Below, in pieces: positions 8,618 through 20,288 of a stretch of DNA of 30,467 bases; positions within the stretch are counted from its first letter, which is position 1; every line of letters begins with the position of its first letter. Location: assembly GCA_014904985.1 (NCBI GenBank), contig MU129069.1, positions 1-30,467 of the forward strand. Reading direction: 5' to 3'. The position numbers and the translations under genes were made by a program. Under the pieces are notes generated by a model that was given only the letters and a program-made list of their open reading frames with translations, did no database searches and was not told where the DNA came from. Source of the stretch: Hydnum rufescens UP504. Lineage: Eukaryota > Basidiomycota > Agaricomycetes > Cantharellales > Hydnaceae.

Positions 8618-10180
8618 TCAATCCAGCATTCTAATATTAGGGCAACTCTCCTCCCAATCATCATCTTCTGGTTCCCAATACACCTCTCCAGGGTCATCAC
8701 TCCTATGGTTCACACTTGTTGTCCAGTCCTTCTCAGGCTTCCACACCTCCACAGTCCCCTTGATGTCCACCTTGCTAAACCCATGATGTCCCACCTATCA
8801 TCTCTTAGTCCTAGTTCCAAAAAAACAACACATTCACTCACTTCATCTCCAAAGGGCCCCATTGGACACAGCCCATGGTACTCCTGGCTGGCCTTCATCA
8901 CAACCCTAACATCACCTTTCCCCAGATAGTAATACACCCCATTCTGCCCAGACAGCTCAATCCCATTCACCAACACCTTCACCTGGGCCCTCACAGGCTC
9001 AAGCCATCTTGAAAGCTCATGCTGACCATTGAAGTTGGGGAATTGGCTGATGATCAGGGAAGTCAAGGTAGGTGGAGGTGGAGCAGATGTGTCCAAGATC
9101 CTGTTCCAATCAGTCTCCCCAAATCCATGCATGTGGATATGCTCCAACACCTCACACTGGGAGATCTACACTCCATGGTCAGTACATTTTCATCCACATA
9201 GAAACAGCTCCCAATCCATACCTTGCTCATCACCTCCCCAAGCATCCTGCTTGCCAGATGTTTCCTGGGCATACCCATCTGCAACCCCACCATCTTCAAA
9301 GACTTCTTGAACAGCACCAGTAGATGCCCTGCAAGCACTGCCCATTCACCATCCTGCAAGAAGACAGAGATGGAGGTCACATGGGGTGACCATTTTCCAA
9401 TTTCTCCCACAATATCCTGGCAACCATGGGGTAGGTTATACCTGCTCTCCAAGCAGAAGGTTTCCAGCTCCATAGCAGACTCAAAAAAGTCAACCCAGTC
9501 CACCCTGTGATGGTGAGTAGGCAGGTGCACATAGACATGCTTCACTGGGGTGGTCTTCCCAGAGGTGGTAGGAGGTATCTGACCATTCAACACTTCCAGA
9601 GTGTGCAGCCTGGTGAACAGTTGCAGAGGGGGGGGGACACTGGAGTAGGGTAGGTTCTGCAGTTGGAGATGAGTGATGGTGGAGATATTGATGCCAAGAT
9701 TCAGGGCATATCTGACAGATGAAAAGTTCTTCTGGGTGATCACATCTTGTGCTGACAGGAAGAAGCTCAGATATAGAGATTTGATGGGGTGCACAGGAGA
9801 GCATAGAAGGCTGATAAGGCTCTCTGCCTGTGAGAAGTATGGCTCCTTCTCTCCCTTGGCTGGTGGTGGTGAGATACACCATGAAATATGCAGGGGGATA
9901 CCAGCAGGATAAGAAGCCAGAGGTGCAGTCCATGAATTCAGCAAGAAGGTATCCTTCCATTTAGAGGTTGACTCTATCAAGTCCCTCCAGAGTCTGCACA
10001 CCTGTTTGAAGTTGTTCAACACATTCATGTGTGTTATGGCTGGGAGATCAGCCAAACTCTGTACAATGAACATGAGAACAACTTCAGGTGGGACTTTCTG
10101 GGACAAGGCAAGGGCTGCAAACACAATTATGAGAAATCCTAAGCAAAGTTGAATGATTACTCACACAGAGGTGAACACAT
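8618..10180 (-). CDS. gene B: F-box-like protein, 461 aa
   Basis: Exons 10180-10165, 10114-9222, 9165-8842 and 8770-8618 (stop TGA). Introns are 50 bp (GTGAGT...TTTGCAG), 56 bp (GTATGG...TACTGAC...TGTAG) and 71 bp (GTGAGT...ACTAAG...GCAAG). The tiny first exon, five codons plus one base, is chosen because it gives an ATG and restores frame exactly. Residues 13-60 fit an F-box: VPPEVVLMFI, a short helix, then FKQVCRLWRDLI and a Trp. The rest contains leucine-rich stretches (ITHLQLQNLP, LHTLEVLNG, VTSISVFLQ) as in the LRR-like regions of fungal F-box proteins. The last exon is acidic and Trp-rich (EVYWEPEDDDWEE) and replaces an unspliced reading that would stop at 8710. Role by family: substrate receptor of an SCF ubiquitin ligase via Skp1; the target is unknown. 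Its promoter and 3' flank are shared with its neighbours. Confidence 0.7.
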
Positions 10181-10369
10181 AGTAAAGTTGCAAGGACTTG
10201 CAGGGACTTAGGAAAATCACTAAAGGAATGGTCCAATAAGGGTTAATATAGGAGGGACAAAGTCAAACTGAAGGGCATTGGGCACCTACCAACTGTCAGG
10301 AGTCAAGCTTTGGCAGTGAAGACTGGGGAAGGGTGAGCAGGTGAGGAATCAAGGGGAAAGTACCCCCCC

Positions 10370-10378
10370 TTATATATG
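10370..10378 (-). promoter_or_regulatory. TATA box of gene B
   Basis: CATATATAA followed by a run of Gs on the minus strand, about 190 bp upstream of the ATG at 10180. It is embedded in the same context (TATATATGTTTTTGA...) as at genes A and C. Confidence 0.6.
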
Positions 10379-10419
10379 TTTTTGACTCAGGAAGCCCTTG
10401 ACAGGGGGTATCCATAACA

Positions 10420-11165
10420 ACAGAATGCCTTTGTACATAATAATAGAATGCCCCTTTGTGCACAATAATAGAATGCCCCTGTGGGGAACAATGGACTGCC
10501 CTTATAGAGAACAATGAACTGCCTTTGTGCATAATAATAGAACTCTCCTATGCAGAACAATGGACTGCCTCCATAGACAACAATAAACTGCCTTTGTGCA
10601 TAACAATAGAACTCTCTTATGACTGCCCCCATGCAGAACAATCAATTGCCTTTGTGCACAATTATAGAACCCCTTTGTTCATAACAATAGAATACCCCTC
10701 TGCAGAACAACAGAAGGCCCCTATGGAGAACAATGGACTGCTCCTATTAGAGAACAATCAACTGCCTTTGTGCATAATAATAGAACCCCTTTGTACATAA
10801 CAATGGAATGCCCCTCTGCAGAACAACAGAAGGCCCCTATGGAGAACAATGGACTGCTCCTATTAGAGAACAATCAACTGCCTTTGTGCATAATAATAGA
10901 ACCCCTTTGTACATAACAATGGAATGCCCCTCTGCAGAACAACAGATTACCCCATGCAGAACAATGGGCTGCCTTTGTGCATAATAATAGAACCCCTTTG
11001 TACATAACAATAGAGTGTCCCCATGCAGAACAATGGGCTGCCTTTGTGCATAATAATAGAACCCTTTGTACATAACAATAGAGTGCCCCCATGCAGAACA
11101 ATCAACTGCCTTTGTCTATAATAGACCCCCTTTGTACATACCTATACAATACCCCTCTGCAGGAC
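10420..11165. repeat. minisatellite upstream of gene B, unit about 59-70 bp
   Basis: About ten degenerate units built from CTGCCTTTGTGCATAATAAT, AGAACCCCTTTGTACATAAC, AATAGAGTGCCCC and GCAGAACAATGGACTG. Two adjacent composite units (about 10690-10805 and 10806-10921) are nearly identical, showing recent expansion. Long open frames on both strands here arise from the repeat and are not genes. Confidence 0.85.
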
Positions 11166-11185
11166 AATAAAATCCCTGTCTTATT

Positions 11186-11525
11186 CAAGTGGAATTTCCT
11201 TTAAATGAAAATATGTTTTTAGAGGGTTCTGAGAGGGTCAAAAAAATGATGCCCAGGTTCTTAACTTTTCCATTAGGTAATACATTTGTCATTCATTATC
11301 TGTCATCCAAATCGATTTTCTTTTGAAGCAAAATATGTTTTTAGAGGGTTCTGAGAGGGTCAAAAAAATGATGCCCAGGTTCTTAACTTTCCATTATGTA
11401 ATACTTTTGTCATCCACCATCTGTCATCCAAATGGAATTTCTTTTGAAGCTCTCTCACCCAATATTCATCCAAATCACTTGCAAAATGGCTCAAAAAATC
11501 CACAAAATTCTCCCCTCTTCAATAG
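11186..11525. repeat. shared 3' flank module, copy at gene C, with internal duplication
   Basis: Matches 8256-8530. Its first half occurs twice in tandem: ATATGTTTTTAGAGGGTTCTGAGAGGGTC at about 11211 and 11333. It directly follows the stop codon of gene C (11545) in transcription order and opens with a CAAGTGGAATTTCCTTT half-palindrome at 11186. Confidence 0.85.
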
Positions 11526-11544
11526 TAGCCATAATTTCTATCCT

Positions 11545-14500
11545 TTATAGGGTGGGCATCTCCCAAGTCTTGAATCTGTTATAGAACCACCTTACCAGCC
11601 TTGTGCAGGCATTGGTCTGCCTGTGGTTGTCATCCAGCCTCCTCAGCAACCACCTCTGATACTCCTCCACATCCCTTAGGCTAGAATCCCCCATGTCCAA
11701 GGCCAGCCTCTCTCTCAAAGGTCTGTCCCACATCACCATCCATGCCAGGGGTCCCACCACATCTTCAAACCTACAGTGCTCCCCCAGCCCATCCCCTACT
11801 TTGTGCTCATGCCTCTCATCATCTGCATCAAACAGGCACCTGTAGCAGTATCCTTCCTCCCCTCCACCAAGGAAGAACTGTTTCTTCCATTTGAAGAACT
11901 TCACTCCACCCTGTGTCTCCCAGAACAACCCACACTTCAGTGTCCTATGATCCCTGCTTTCCATCCCTTCACATAGACATGCTAGGCAGCATTTCCCCAC
12001 CAACTCCAGTGCCTTGAACACTGTGTCTGGCACCTCCCCTGCAACTTTGCTGGTCTCTCTTCTCACCAGTTGGTTGATGTCCAAGATCTGGCCTGTGGGC
12101 ACCAGCTCCAGCATCCCCAGTTGCACAGGTTTCCTAGGCACCCTGGCAGTCACTGCTGCCTCTTCTGTCCCTTCAGGCAGTGGATCAAATCCTTCCTCCC
12201 ACCCAGCAGGTTCTGCCCATCCCCACAGTGCCTTTTCTGCATCTCCCTCCACAAGGTAGGCATCATTGGGCTCAGCTCCAGGCACCTCTGTCAGACAGAT
12301 GTCACACCACACAACATATCCATGGTCCTTCTTCAACAGGCTGCAGGTGCTTGTTACTCCATCAAGGAAGTTGGATGGAATGATTCTTCTGCATTGCTTC
12401 TTGTTGACCAAATCCCTGATTGCATTGGTTCCACTGAAGGTCTCTGCCTGTGCATCCTTCCTTTCCCCCTTGTGCTTTGGCAGTAGAATCAGGCATTGAC
12501 TGGGGAAGTCATCCCTCCCCACCCTTCCACATGACTGGGCCCATTCTGTTAGACTTCTTGGGCAGTCAACATGGATGCAGAAGGCCACACTTGGGTAGTC
12601 TGTCCCATAATACCCTGCCTTGTTTGCACACAGGATCTTGAAGGTCCCTTGTCTCCACTCCTGGTAGGCCTTCTGTCTGTCCTGCTCAGAGGTCCCCCCA
12701 GTGATGGCTGGACACCCCAGTGCTTTGGCCCAGATATCTGTCTCCTCCCTTCCATTCAAGAACACAAGTCCCCTCTCCTCTCCACACAGGAAGGGTATCC
12801 TGTAGTTGATCTGCTGCACAGTGGCTGCCAGCCATCTCTTGTCCCATTCCACATCCCCTGCCTCTTTCCACCCAAGACCAAGATTAAGTATCTGGTAGAA
12901 GTGATTGGGCCTTTGGGTGCAGCTCCTCAGCACAACAAAGGCTGCTTCTGGCTGGTACTTGTAGTTAATCATGGACCAGAACTTTCCCATGAAGCTGGGA
13001 GGGAAAGTGGCAGACAAGAAGTGGCACACAACATTGGGATATGAGAGCACTTGTCTCAGGGCTCCAAGATACATCCTCCTCCACATGGCATCCTCCATAA
13101 GGCCATGGGCTTCATCAAATAAGATGGCCCCAAGTCTGCACTCTTGAGCCATGGTCCCAATCAGTGCAAGGAATGTCTTGTGCTTGAAGTGCTCAATGGA
13201 CACTGTCATCACTCTTGATCCAGGTGCAGAGTTGAAAGGTGTCCATTCTGAGGCTGTCAGTCCAATCTCCCTCATTCTCCTAATCATGTCATGGTGCAGG
13301 GTCTTGTAGGGCAGCACCATCAGTCCACACACCCTGGGAGGCCATGACTTCATAGCCAATTGGAAAGGCAGGGTTTTTCCACCTCCAGTAGGTGCCACAC
13401 AGAGCACATGCACCTGCCTCCCCATAAGATGTGAGAATGCAAGGCATTGGTCTCCTTTGAACTGGGCCTGGGGGTCATGCAGGACTGCTTGTAGGCAATT
13501 TTTGGCATCTGGAACTGGGATAGGTAATGGTGCTGACATCACTGGTGGTTGAACTGGAGGAGCAGGTGCCTGAGTTGGGGGTGTGGGCTGGAGGGCAGCT
13601 TGGAAGAAAGCTGGCAGGACAAAGGGCTGCAGAGTGGGCAGAGCTGGGAAGAGAACTGGGAGAGCTGGTATGGGGGCTGTGACTGTGACTGGAGCATGAG
13701 GCCTGGGATTGCCTCCAGAGGTATGCAGAGCAAGTTCTGCCTCATGTCTTGCTTGTTGAATCAGTTTGCTGGACAGAGCACTAGCCTTCAATGCATCTCC
13801 CAGTGCCTGGGCCTCACAATCCACACCCACAGGGATAGACTGAGTATTGATCAAGTCTTCTTCTGTGGCCCTTTGCTTCCCTTTGTCAACTGATTTGACT
13901 GAACTGGAAGAGTCTGCAAGGGGGGGAGTAGCAGTGCAAACAACATGCACAACAGGCAAGCCAGGAGCTGATTTGACTGGACTGGAAGAGTCTTCAAGGG
14001 GGGGAGTGGGAGTGGAAATAACATGTACAACAGGCAAGCCAGGAGGGGAGGCTGGAGAAGTGAATGCTGGCCCAGGGGGTGTAGGGAATGCATTTTCAGC
14101 AGGGAAGTGTGTAGGAATGAATGGCATAAGGGTTTTGTCTTGGCCCAAGATCTTGTCAACCTCTTGCTGCTTGTAGAATGTGGCCAGCTGTGGGATGATC
14201 TTCTTCACCACAGCTTGGTCAAATAGTGCCTCCAGGTGGGACACTATGGCAGCAATATCACCCTGGGCCTGGGGTCCTTGGCCTGCAAGCTGATCATCAG
14301 AGGTGGTGGGATCCAAGATTTCTTTCAGAGTTGCAATCTTCCCATCCAGCTTCTGCCTCAACACCCTAGAATGCCACAGCCTGGACATAGCAAGGAACAA
14401 AGCCATAAGGCGTTCATTCAACTTCCCATCTTCTCCTGACTGAAGACCATAGATCATTTCTGATGTTGCTGTGGTCCTCCCAGCCTGAAGGTCCATCCCT

Positions 14501-17464
14501 GTGTTTAGGTTCTCCTCTGGATCAATCATCCCCACCATCAGATATCTCCCAATGGCTGCAGCAACATGCCTGTATGTGGAGACATCCAAAGGAACTCCAA
14601 GCAGTGAACTGGTGCATCTCTGCAGGATGGTGGAGAACTGCTTGGTGGAGTTGTAGGGCTTCCCTTGGTAGGTGTAGAAGATGTAGTGGTGCATGGTCAT
14701 GGCTGCCTCATCCCCCCAGAGTTGCCTGGCAAAGACCTCTTCTGTAGGCCTCACATGCACAAAGTACTTGAGGATCAGTTGTCCTAAGGCTTCTTCAGCA
14801 AAGCGAGGGATTATCTTTTCTCTGCCCAACTTGGAATTGGTCTGTGCACATCTATTAGTCACTGTAATAAGAATCATCATTGAGAGACAAACCTTGTTAT
14901 AGTTGAGGATCCATGTTACCCCCATGGGAGACACAAACAGTGCTCTATGCACATTCTGCATGTTCCTGTACAGGGTTGGAAACAGTTCTTGACCTCTTGC
15001 AGGCTGGCCTCCACCAATGTGCATCAGAATAAGCAGCAGCTCATTCAGCTCTTGTGCTTTGGACATCCACACTGCCACCTTGACAGCTTTCCAGACCACT
15101 GTCCCCCCAGTCCCATAATTGTAGACCCATTGAGTATTGTCCTTGGCCAGGAGATTCAGATATCTCAGTGAATCAATGTTGCCATTGTGAGATGAAGCAA
15201 AGCAGTAGCCAGGAGTGTCCTCTGTCATATCATCCACAATGTCCTTGTGGGCTGGCACATTCGTTTGAATGCCCTCTGTGAGTTCATTCAGAAGCATTTC
15301 CATTCTTCCCAGCAGAGTGGTGTACATATCCCCAATCTTGGACAGTGAGACTGTGTGGCCCTTGATGGAGAAAGACTGGTGCTTGGCATCCCACTGGAAG
15401 ACTGGTAGGTGCTTCTCACTGTATGCCACAGTGGTGGAGTACTGGTCCAAGGATTGGATGGACTCAAAGGGGCTGGGTTGTGACTGCCTCAGCCATCTGG
15501 TGCAGAAGGGTTGACAAACCCTGAAAAAGGCATTAGATGAACTGTATGATCATGAAATATAAGTCTCTTACTCAAACTCTGGGTTTTCCACACTATCATC
15601 CAGTAGATCAGCCTTGTTGGCAATAGATTTGACTGCAACAAGTCTCAAGATATGCAGCAGGGCAGAGAGTCTCCCCACAATGGTCCCACACTTCTCAAAG
15701 TTCCCACTCCTGGCATCAATGGCAGAGCACATGATGAAAGATTGCACAGGGCACTGGTTGGGATGCCTAGAGACCCCCTTGTGTTGAGAGAAGAACAAGG
15801 AATCCAAGAGAGAGTGAATCAAGGGATCAAAGACTGTGTAAGTGGGTGAGGGAGTGATAGAGAGGGTAGTGAGGATAGCCTTGGCATGTTTGATTTGGGC
15901 ATCACTCAGAAGTACTGGGAGCACAGGTGCTGCAGAGGTCTGCACACATCTGAGGACATGGCAGATCAGCCTCAGCCCCCAGGCCTGGTATTTTTCACTG
16001 CTGGAGTCATTCTGGGGATAGGCAAAGGGTCTGTGGTTGATCCCTCCTTTCCTATAAAAATAGACATTACTCAGTATAAGTATAAAAGCCATGACATAAT
16101 CCAAAGGGAATTCCACTTGATCACATGATCAAGTGGTATTCCATTTGGATTAAATAATCAAATCACAGGATAAAATGGACTCACTCATCTGGGGTATTAA
16201 TCCATTTGAGAACTAAAGGCTGCATCTCCATCACCAGAGGTCTGAGCCTAGTGAAATAGCCCTCCACTCTCTCCTCTAGGTCCAAGAATTCTTGCTCCTT
16301 TTTCACTGGCTTAGCAGTGAGTCCATGAAGTTTTTTAAAGGGCCTTCCATCAGTTGCAGTCAACCATTGGAAGCGCCTTAGGAATATTGAGGTTTGGCGA
16401 GGATCCTCAGGGGTTTGAATGACATCAAGCACCTCCAGCTCCAGCTCCTTGGCCTTGAGATGCTCCAGAAACTGGACTGATTGATGGTTGTGTGCAGGAA
16501 ATGTGGAGTAATTGGGCTCCACTGCCCATACCTGTCCCACCCTCTTCCTCCCAAAGACAATCTGCACTGTACAGGCTTTGATGCAGTCTTTGGCTACACT
16601 GCCAGGGTGCTCCAAGGAGAGATGCTTTAGCATGGAGCTGTGCTGGATATTGGCATGGTTGCATTTGAGACAGTGGAAACCAGGGTGACAGGGAATGGAT
16701 TGGATAGGAGCCACAAGTCCAGTGGGGTGCAAGATTTCTTTGGCTGCATCGTGGGCTTCAAGGATCTCATCAATGTTGGCTGGCAGGTGCTGGCCTTTGT
16801 GTTCAGTGTTTCTTTGGAAGTGAGAGGCAAGATCCTTCCAAGGCACAGCATACCCATGGCCTCCACAGATGATCAGGTGGTGCACAGGATCAATCCCAAG
16901 TTGGAGAGCAACCAGCGCAGGTGGGTGAATCAGAGCATGTGAAAGATGGAGGGCTGGCTCTGAAGCCATCACCTCTGGCACATACTCTGACTCTTGATTA
17001 GACACCACCTCTGGCACATCAGGAATGATTGGGTCTGTGTCAGCAATGATGGCCTCCCTCTCAGGAGAATGAAGTCGTTGCTTAGAGGGCTGTTGCATTG
17101 GAGGGGAGGGTGAATGAGGACGTTTCAGTGAATTAGAGTGATGGGAGACTGGAGCAGGAGCCTTGGGTGGACCTCTGGCACCCTTGATGAGAGCACTGAT
17201 GTGGACATGGCGACGAAAGTTTTCCACATTGGTGTGAATATAAGAACACTCTGGGCAGTGGAAACCATCTGGCTGCCTAGCAATGACTCCAAGAGTGGGA
17301 ACATCTGTGGACTCTTGATGGAGGGCCCTCAGATGATGTTTGTATTGGATGTTGTTGGTGAACTCCATGTCACAGAAATCACATCTGAGAGTTTTATTTT
17401 CCCAAGAGACACCAGATTAGTTCTGAAAATAGGGGAGCAAACACTGGTCTACACACTTAGACAT
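11545..17464 (-). CDS. gene C: C2H2/OrsD-like N-terminus fused to RecQ-like DEAH helicase, 1874 aa
   Basis: Exons 17464-17445, 17384-16185, 16051-15572, 15520-14893 and 14841-11545; the sum, 5625 nt, is a whole number of codons. Introns 60, 133, 51 and 51 bp. The 20-bp first exon completes a canonical C2H2 finger (C8, C11, H24, H29), which supports it. Two more fingers follow (FHCPEC...HVH and FHCLKC...HLSLEH), with an OrsD/DUF3505-like segment (HHLIICGGHGYAV). Residues 777 on hold a Pro-rich linker with an internal duplication (PGLPVVHV twice), then helicase motifs: Walker A APTGGGKTL (K1265), DEAH (1352-1355), LSAT, FLNGREE, and motif VI QSCGRVGRD (1545 on). Late Cys pairs (CCLACLC, CYRC) suggest zinc binding. 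By family it is an ATP-dependent 3'-5' DNA helicase; such fusions are expanded in Agaricomycetes and recall telomere-linked helicases. Two introns probably lie in the 5' UTR (donors near 17692 and 17584). It looks intact. Confidence 0.85.
13894..14045 (-). repeat. in-frame duplication in the gene C linker
   Basis: Two copies of about 80 bp inside exon 5 encode PGLPVVHV..T.TPPL.DSSS.VKS. It lies between the N-terminal region and the helicase core, in a Pro/Ser-rich and probably disordered linker. Confidence 0.75.
16097..16152. repeat. 56-bp near-perfect palindrome inside gene C intron 2
   Basis: Arms of 27 bp (TAATCCAAAGGGAATTCC... against its complement) match at 25 of 27 positions around a 2-bp centre. 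It fills much of the 133-bp intron (16184-16052), which is more than twice the length of its neighbours. The arm sequence CAAGTGGAATTCC.TTTGG recurs as single copies at 8256, 11186 and 17981. Confidence 0.85.
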
Positions 17465-17789
17465 GATGTTATTCTTTAGGATTGGATAGGGATTGATTTG
17501 ATGGTGGTTCCTGAAAAAGAACAGTAACAGCACTCAGAACTAATCAATCAGAACTGTCCAGAGTCTATTCAACAGTCCACATACCTTGTTAGAATTACTC
17601 TCAGAATGTTCCTAGAACAGCATCAAAAGACTCAGAAAAAATCCTCATGGCTTGCAGATAGATGCCCTAGAGTGGTCCCAACATACTCACCAGCTGTCAA
17701 GTTCCTAAGATCAGGTTGTAGAGATGTCCTTCAGTTGGGGGAGCAGGTCTTCAAAGTGGGGGGTCATAGCTGAGCTGAAAAGAGCCTCC

Positions 17790-17798
17790 TTATATATG
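17790..17798 (-). promoter_or_regulatory. TATA box of gene C
   Basis: CATATATAAG on the minus strand, 326 bp upstream of the ATG at 17464. The transcript leader probably contains two introns: GTGAGT near 17692 to TTCTAG near 17606, and GTATGT near 17584 to TTTTTCAG near 17512. Confidence 0.6.
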
Positions 17799-18000
17799 TT
17801 TTTGGGCCTTCAGGACATTAAATTCCATTTGAATGCCAGCATATGACACCATCTGACAGGTGGATACCCATGATCAATCTCTTGGCAACTAATACAAACC
17901 CACCATCAATCTTTTTGACAGCTCAGCAACCAATACAGTAGTCTGATTAATCAATCAGCAGGGCCTCCACATTCATTCTTCAAGTGGAATTCCCTTTGGA
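17790..18000. repeat. shared 5' flank module, copy at gene C
   Basis: Homologous to 8118-8280 upstream of gene A. Relative to that copy it has extra sequence after ATTCCATTTGAATG and a partly duplicated ATCAATCT segment. It ends with CAAGTGGAATTCCCTTTGG at 17981-17999. Confidence 0.85.
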
Positions 18001-18159
18001 TCCCATGTCAGAACTTGGTCTTACTATATCATTGACAGGCAATGTACTATCTCATACCATTCATACACTCCTGCCTCTATCATCAACATTATCTAGGCAA
18101 CAAGGCTGATCTCAGCAAAGAGCCTTTATCAAAATCTGCCTACTGATGACCTCCAATAT

Positions 18160-18960
18160 AATCTCACTCCCATGTCCATCCCAGATCATAATGATATAGT
18201 GCCAGAGAACAACAGAGTGTATGACCTGTAACTCAACAACCAATCCACTCACAAGGCTGCTGTGTGAATGGTACTAAAATGTCCCTACAGATAACCTCTT
18301 GAATATGGTCCCACTCCTATGTCTATTGCAGGTCATATAAGCATAGAGCGCAACAGAGCGCAGGTCTTGTATATCAACAACCAGTCCACCCCCAGCCACA
18401 TGAGTGGTATCAAAATGTTCCTACAGATCACCCCTCCAATATGGTCACACTCCCATGTCTATTGCAGGTCATATAAGCATAGAGCGCAACAGAGTGCAGG
18501 TCCCTCAAGAGAGCGCAGGTTCTGTATATCAACAACCAGTCCACCCACAGCCACATGAGTGGTATCAAAATGTTCCTACAGATCACCCCTCCAATATGGT
18601 CACACTCCCATGTCTATTGCAGGTCATATAAGCATAGAGCGCAACAGAGCGCAGGTCCCTCAGGAGAGCGCAGGTCCTGTATATCAACAACCAGTCCACC
18701 CCCAGCCACATGAGTGGTATCAAAATGTTCCTACAGATCACCCCTCCAGTATGGTACCACTCCCATGTTTATTGCAGGTCATATAAGCATACAGCGCAAT
18801 AGAGCGCAGGTCTCTCTCCAGCCATATCTCATCAACCAAGCCACTCACAGACATCATAGTGGGCTTAAAATCACCCCACAGATCACAGCTACAATTTCAT
18901 ACCATTCCCATCCCTGACGCGGCTCTTAATGACCTAGAGCGCAACAGAGCGCAGGTCTTG
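18160..18960. repeat. 155-bp minisatellite with GAGCGCAACAGAGCGCAGGT motif
   Basis: GAGTGGTATCAAAATGTTCC occurs at 18402, 18557 and 18712, exactly 155 bp apart. Degenerate units flank them at about 18260 and 18857. Each unit contains ATGTCTATTGCAGGTCATATAAGCAT and one or two GAGCGCA repeats. Open frames in this array simply repeat the unit, so no gene is called. Confidence 0.9.
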
Positions 18961-20216
18961 CAAGCCCTCCAGGGCCTCAACCAAGACACCTAGAGCTTAG
19001 CTGAGTACCACCATTAGAAAGGGTCAGATGTAGGCTACCCAGACACGATTGAAAAACCCTAGAGAGCATAAGATAACAGTGTTATCTTTGCCCCATAAGA
19101 GATTGCAGCCCACATTGGATAGGATTGGGCTGATTTTTGGCACATGATTACTTCATAATGATGTCATACTCTATGTGAATGTTCAAGTCTCTAGCTATTT
19201 TATGGGGTGAGGAAATCAATTTTTAATGTCCAAGCTTGTTTGGCTCATATCTCCATAAGTAATGCATGGATTGGGCTGAAATTTTGATATGATTTGCATC
19301 CTAATAGTCTCTAATCATGTGCCAAATTTCAGACTTGTCTGCCCAGCACTCTATTTCTGGCAATTTCTGGTGGTTCTGGTCCTGTTTTTACTGTTCTCAT
19401 TGTTTCAGGCACTAACCAGTGGCCCTGGGCCTGGTTTTTTCACTGTATCAGGGTCCCTAGGGGTCCATCCATCCATCCCAGGCACCACCCCCTGGTCCTG
19501 GGCCCCCATTGGGCTGGATGGGGAAATTTTTCTTGGATGTAGTTCATTTAATTTCCGCATTTAGGCTTTTTTTCAATAGGAATCAGTGTATTATGTAACT
19601 GGATACCATTTAGGAATCATTATATAATATTTTTAGTCACCCCAAACCCAGTATGGAAATTATCCTAAATAGGAAATGATTGGATGCAAATCCATTAAGA
19701 ACCCAACTGAGCCATTGGCTGATACTAAAATGCCCAGGGTTGCCACAGCTCTGATGCAACAGCTGACCTGATGCATCAAAACACGGTAATGGTAACTTAC
19801 TGTAATTGATGCAAAAAACTTGTGGTAAGTTACTGTATGTGATGCAATAAGTCTACAGCATCAGGTGACCACATCCTGTTACAGTACTGTAGTGGGTACT
19901 CATTCTCCCCAACTGTGATGATACTTGACTGGGTCTTGTGCAATCGTGAGGGCTTGGTATCCCTGGTATTGGATCGAAGGTGGCTCTGCTGCATCATCTC
20001 GTCATTCGGGAAGGATCACCATGGTAAGTTTTGGACCAGTGTATTGTTATATTCCTCATCCCTAGTTGGAACTGTCCAATAGGGGTACAACAGAATTTCA
20101 GTTCGGATCCCTCAACAGAGTCTTGACCATCCCTCAGCACGGATCCGATCAAGTACCAACAGCTGAAGGCTATCAGGCACCAGTTCAGGTGTATTTTCAG
20201 AAGATCCATTGAGTTT
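18961..20216. other. non-coding region with small palindromes
   Basis: No gene is supported. There is a perfect 9-bp-arm palindrome, AAGATAACA-G-TGTTATCTT, at 19070-19088. At 19792-19849 a direct repeat of about 24 bp (TAACTTACTGTA..TGATGCAA, then TAAGTTACTGTA..TGATGCAA) gives a GTAACTTAC/GTAAGTTAC inverted pair. The stretch 19330-19510 is rich in GGCCC/GGTCC runs. Confidence 0.5.
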
Positions 20217-20288
20217 TCTGATGACAAATGTTCACGATGCCCACATGGCAGACTGCAGCAGCCAGGATTTACATTTGGTGGGCCAGTT

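Noticed and set aside
8710..8841. C-terminal extension of gene B read without the last intron
   Set aside because: A GTGAGT...GCAAG intron at 8841-8771 leads to an acidic, coding-like last exon with a clean stop at 8618.
10296..11101. Open frames on both strands upstream of gene B
   Set aside because: They translate a minisatellite; the repeated peptides follow the DNA unit.
18319..18917. Tandem-repeat protein on the plus strand
   Set aside because: The frames restart with every 155-bp unit and are broken between units.
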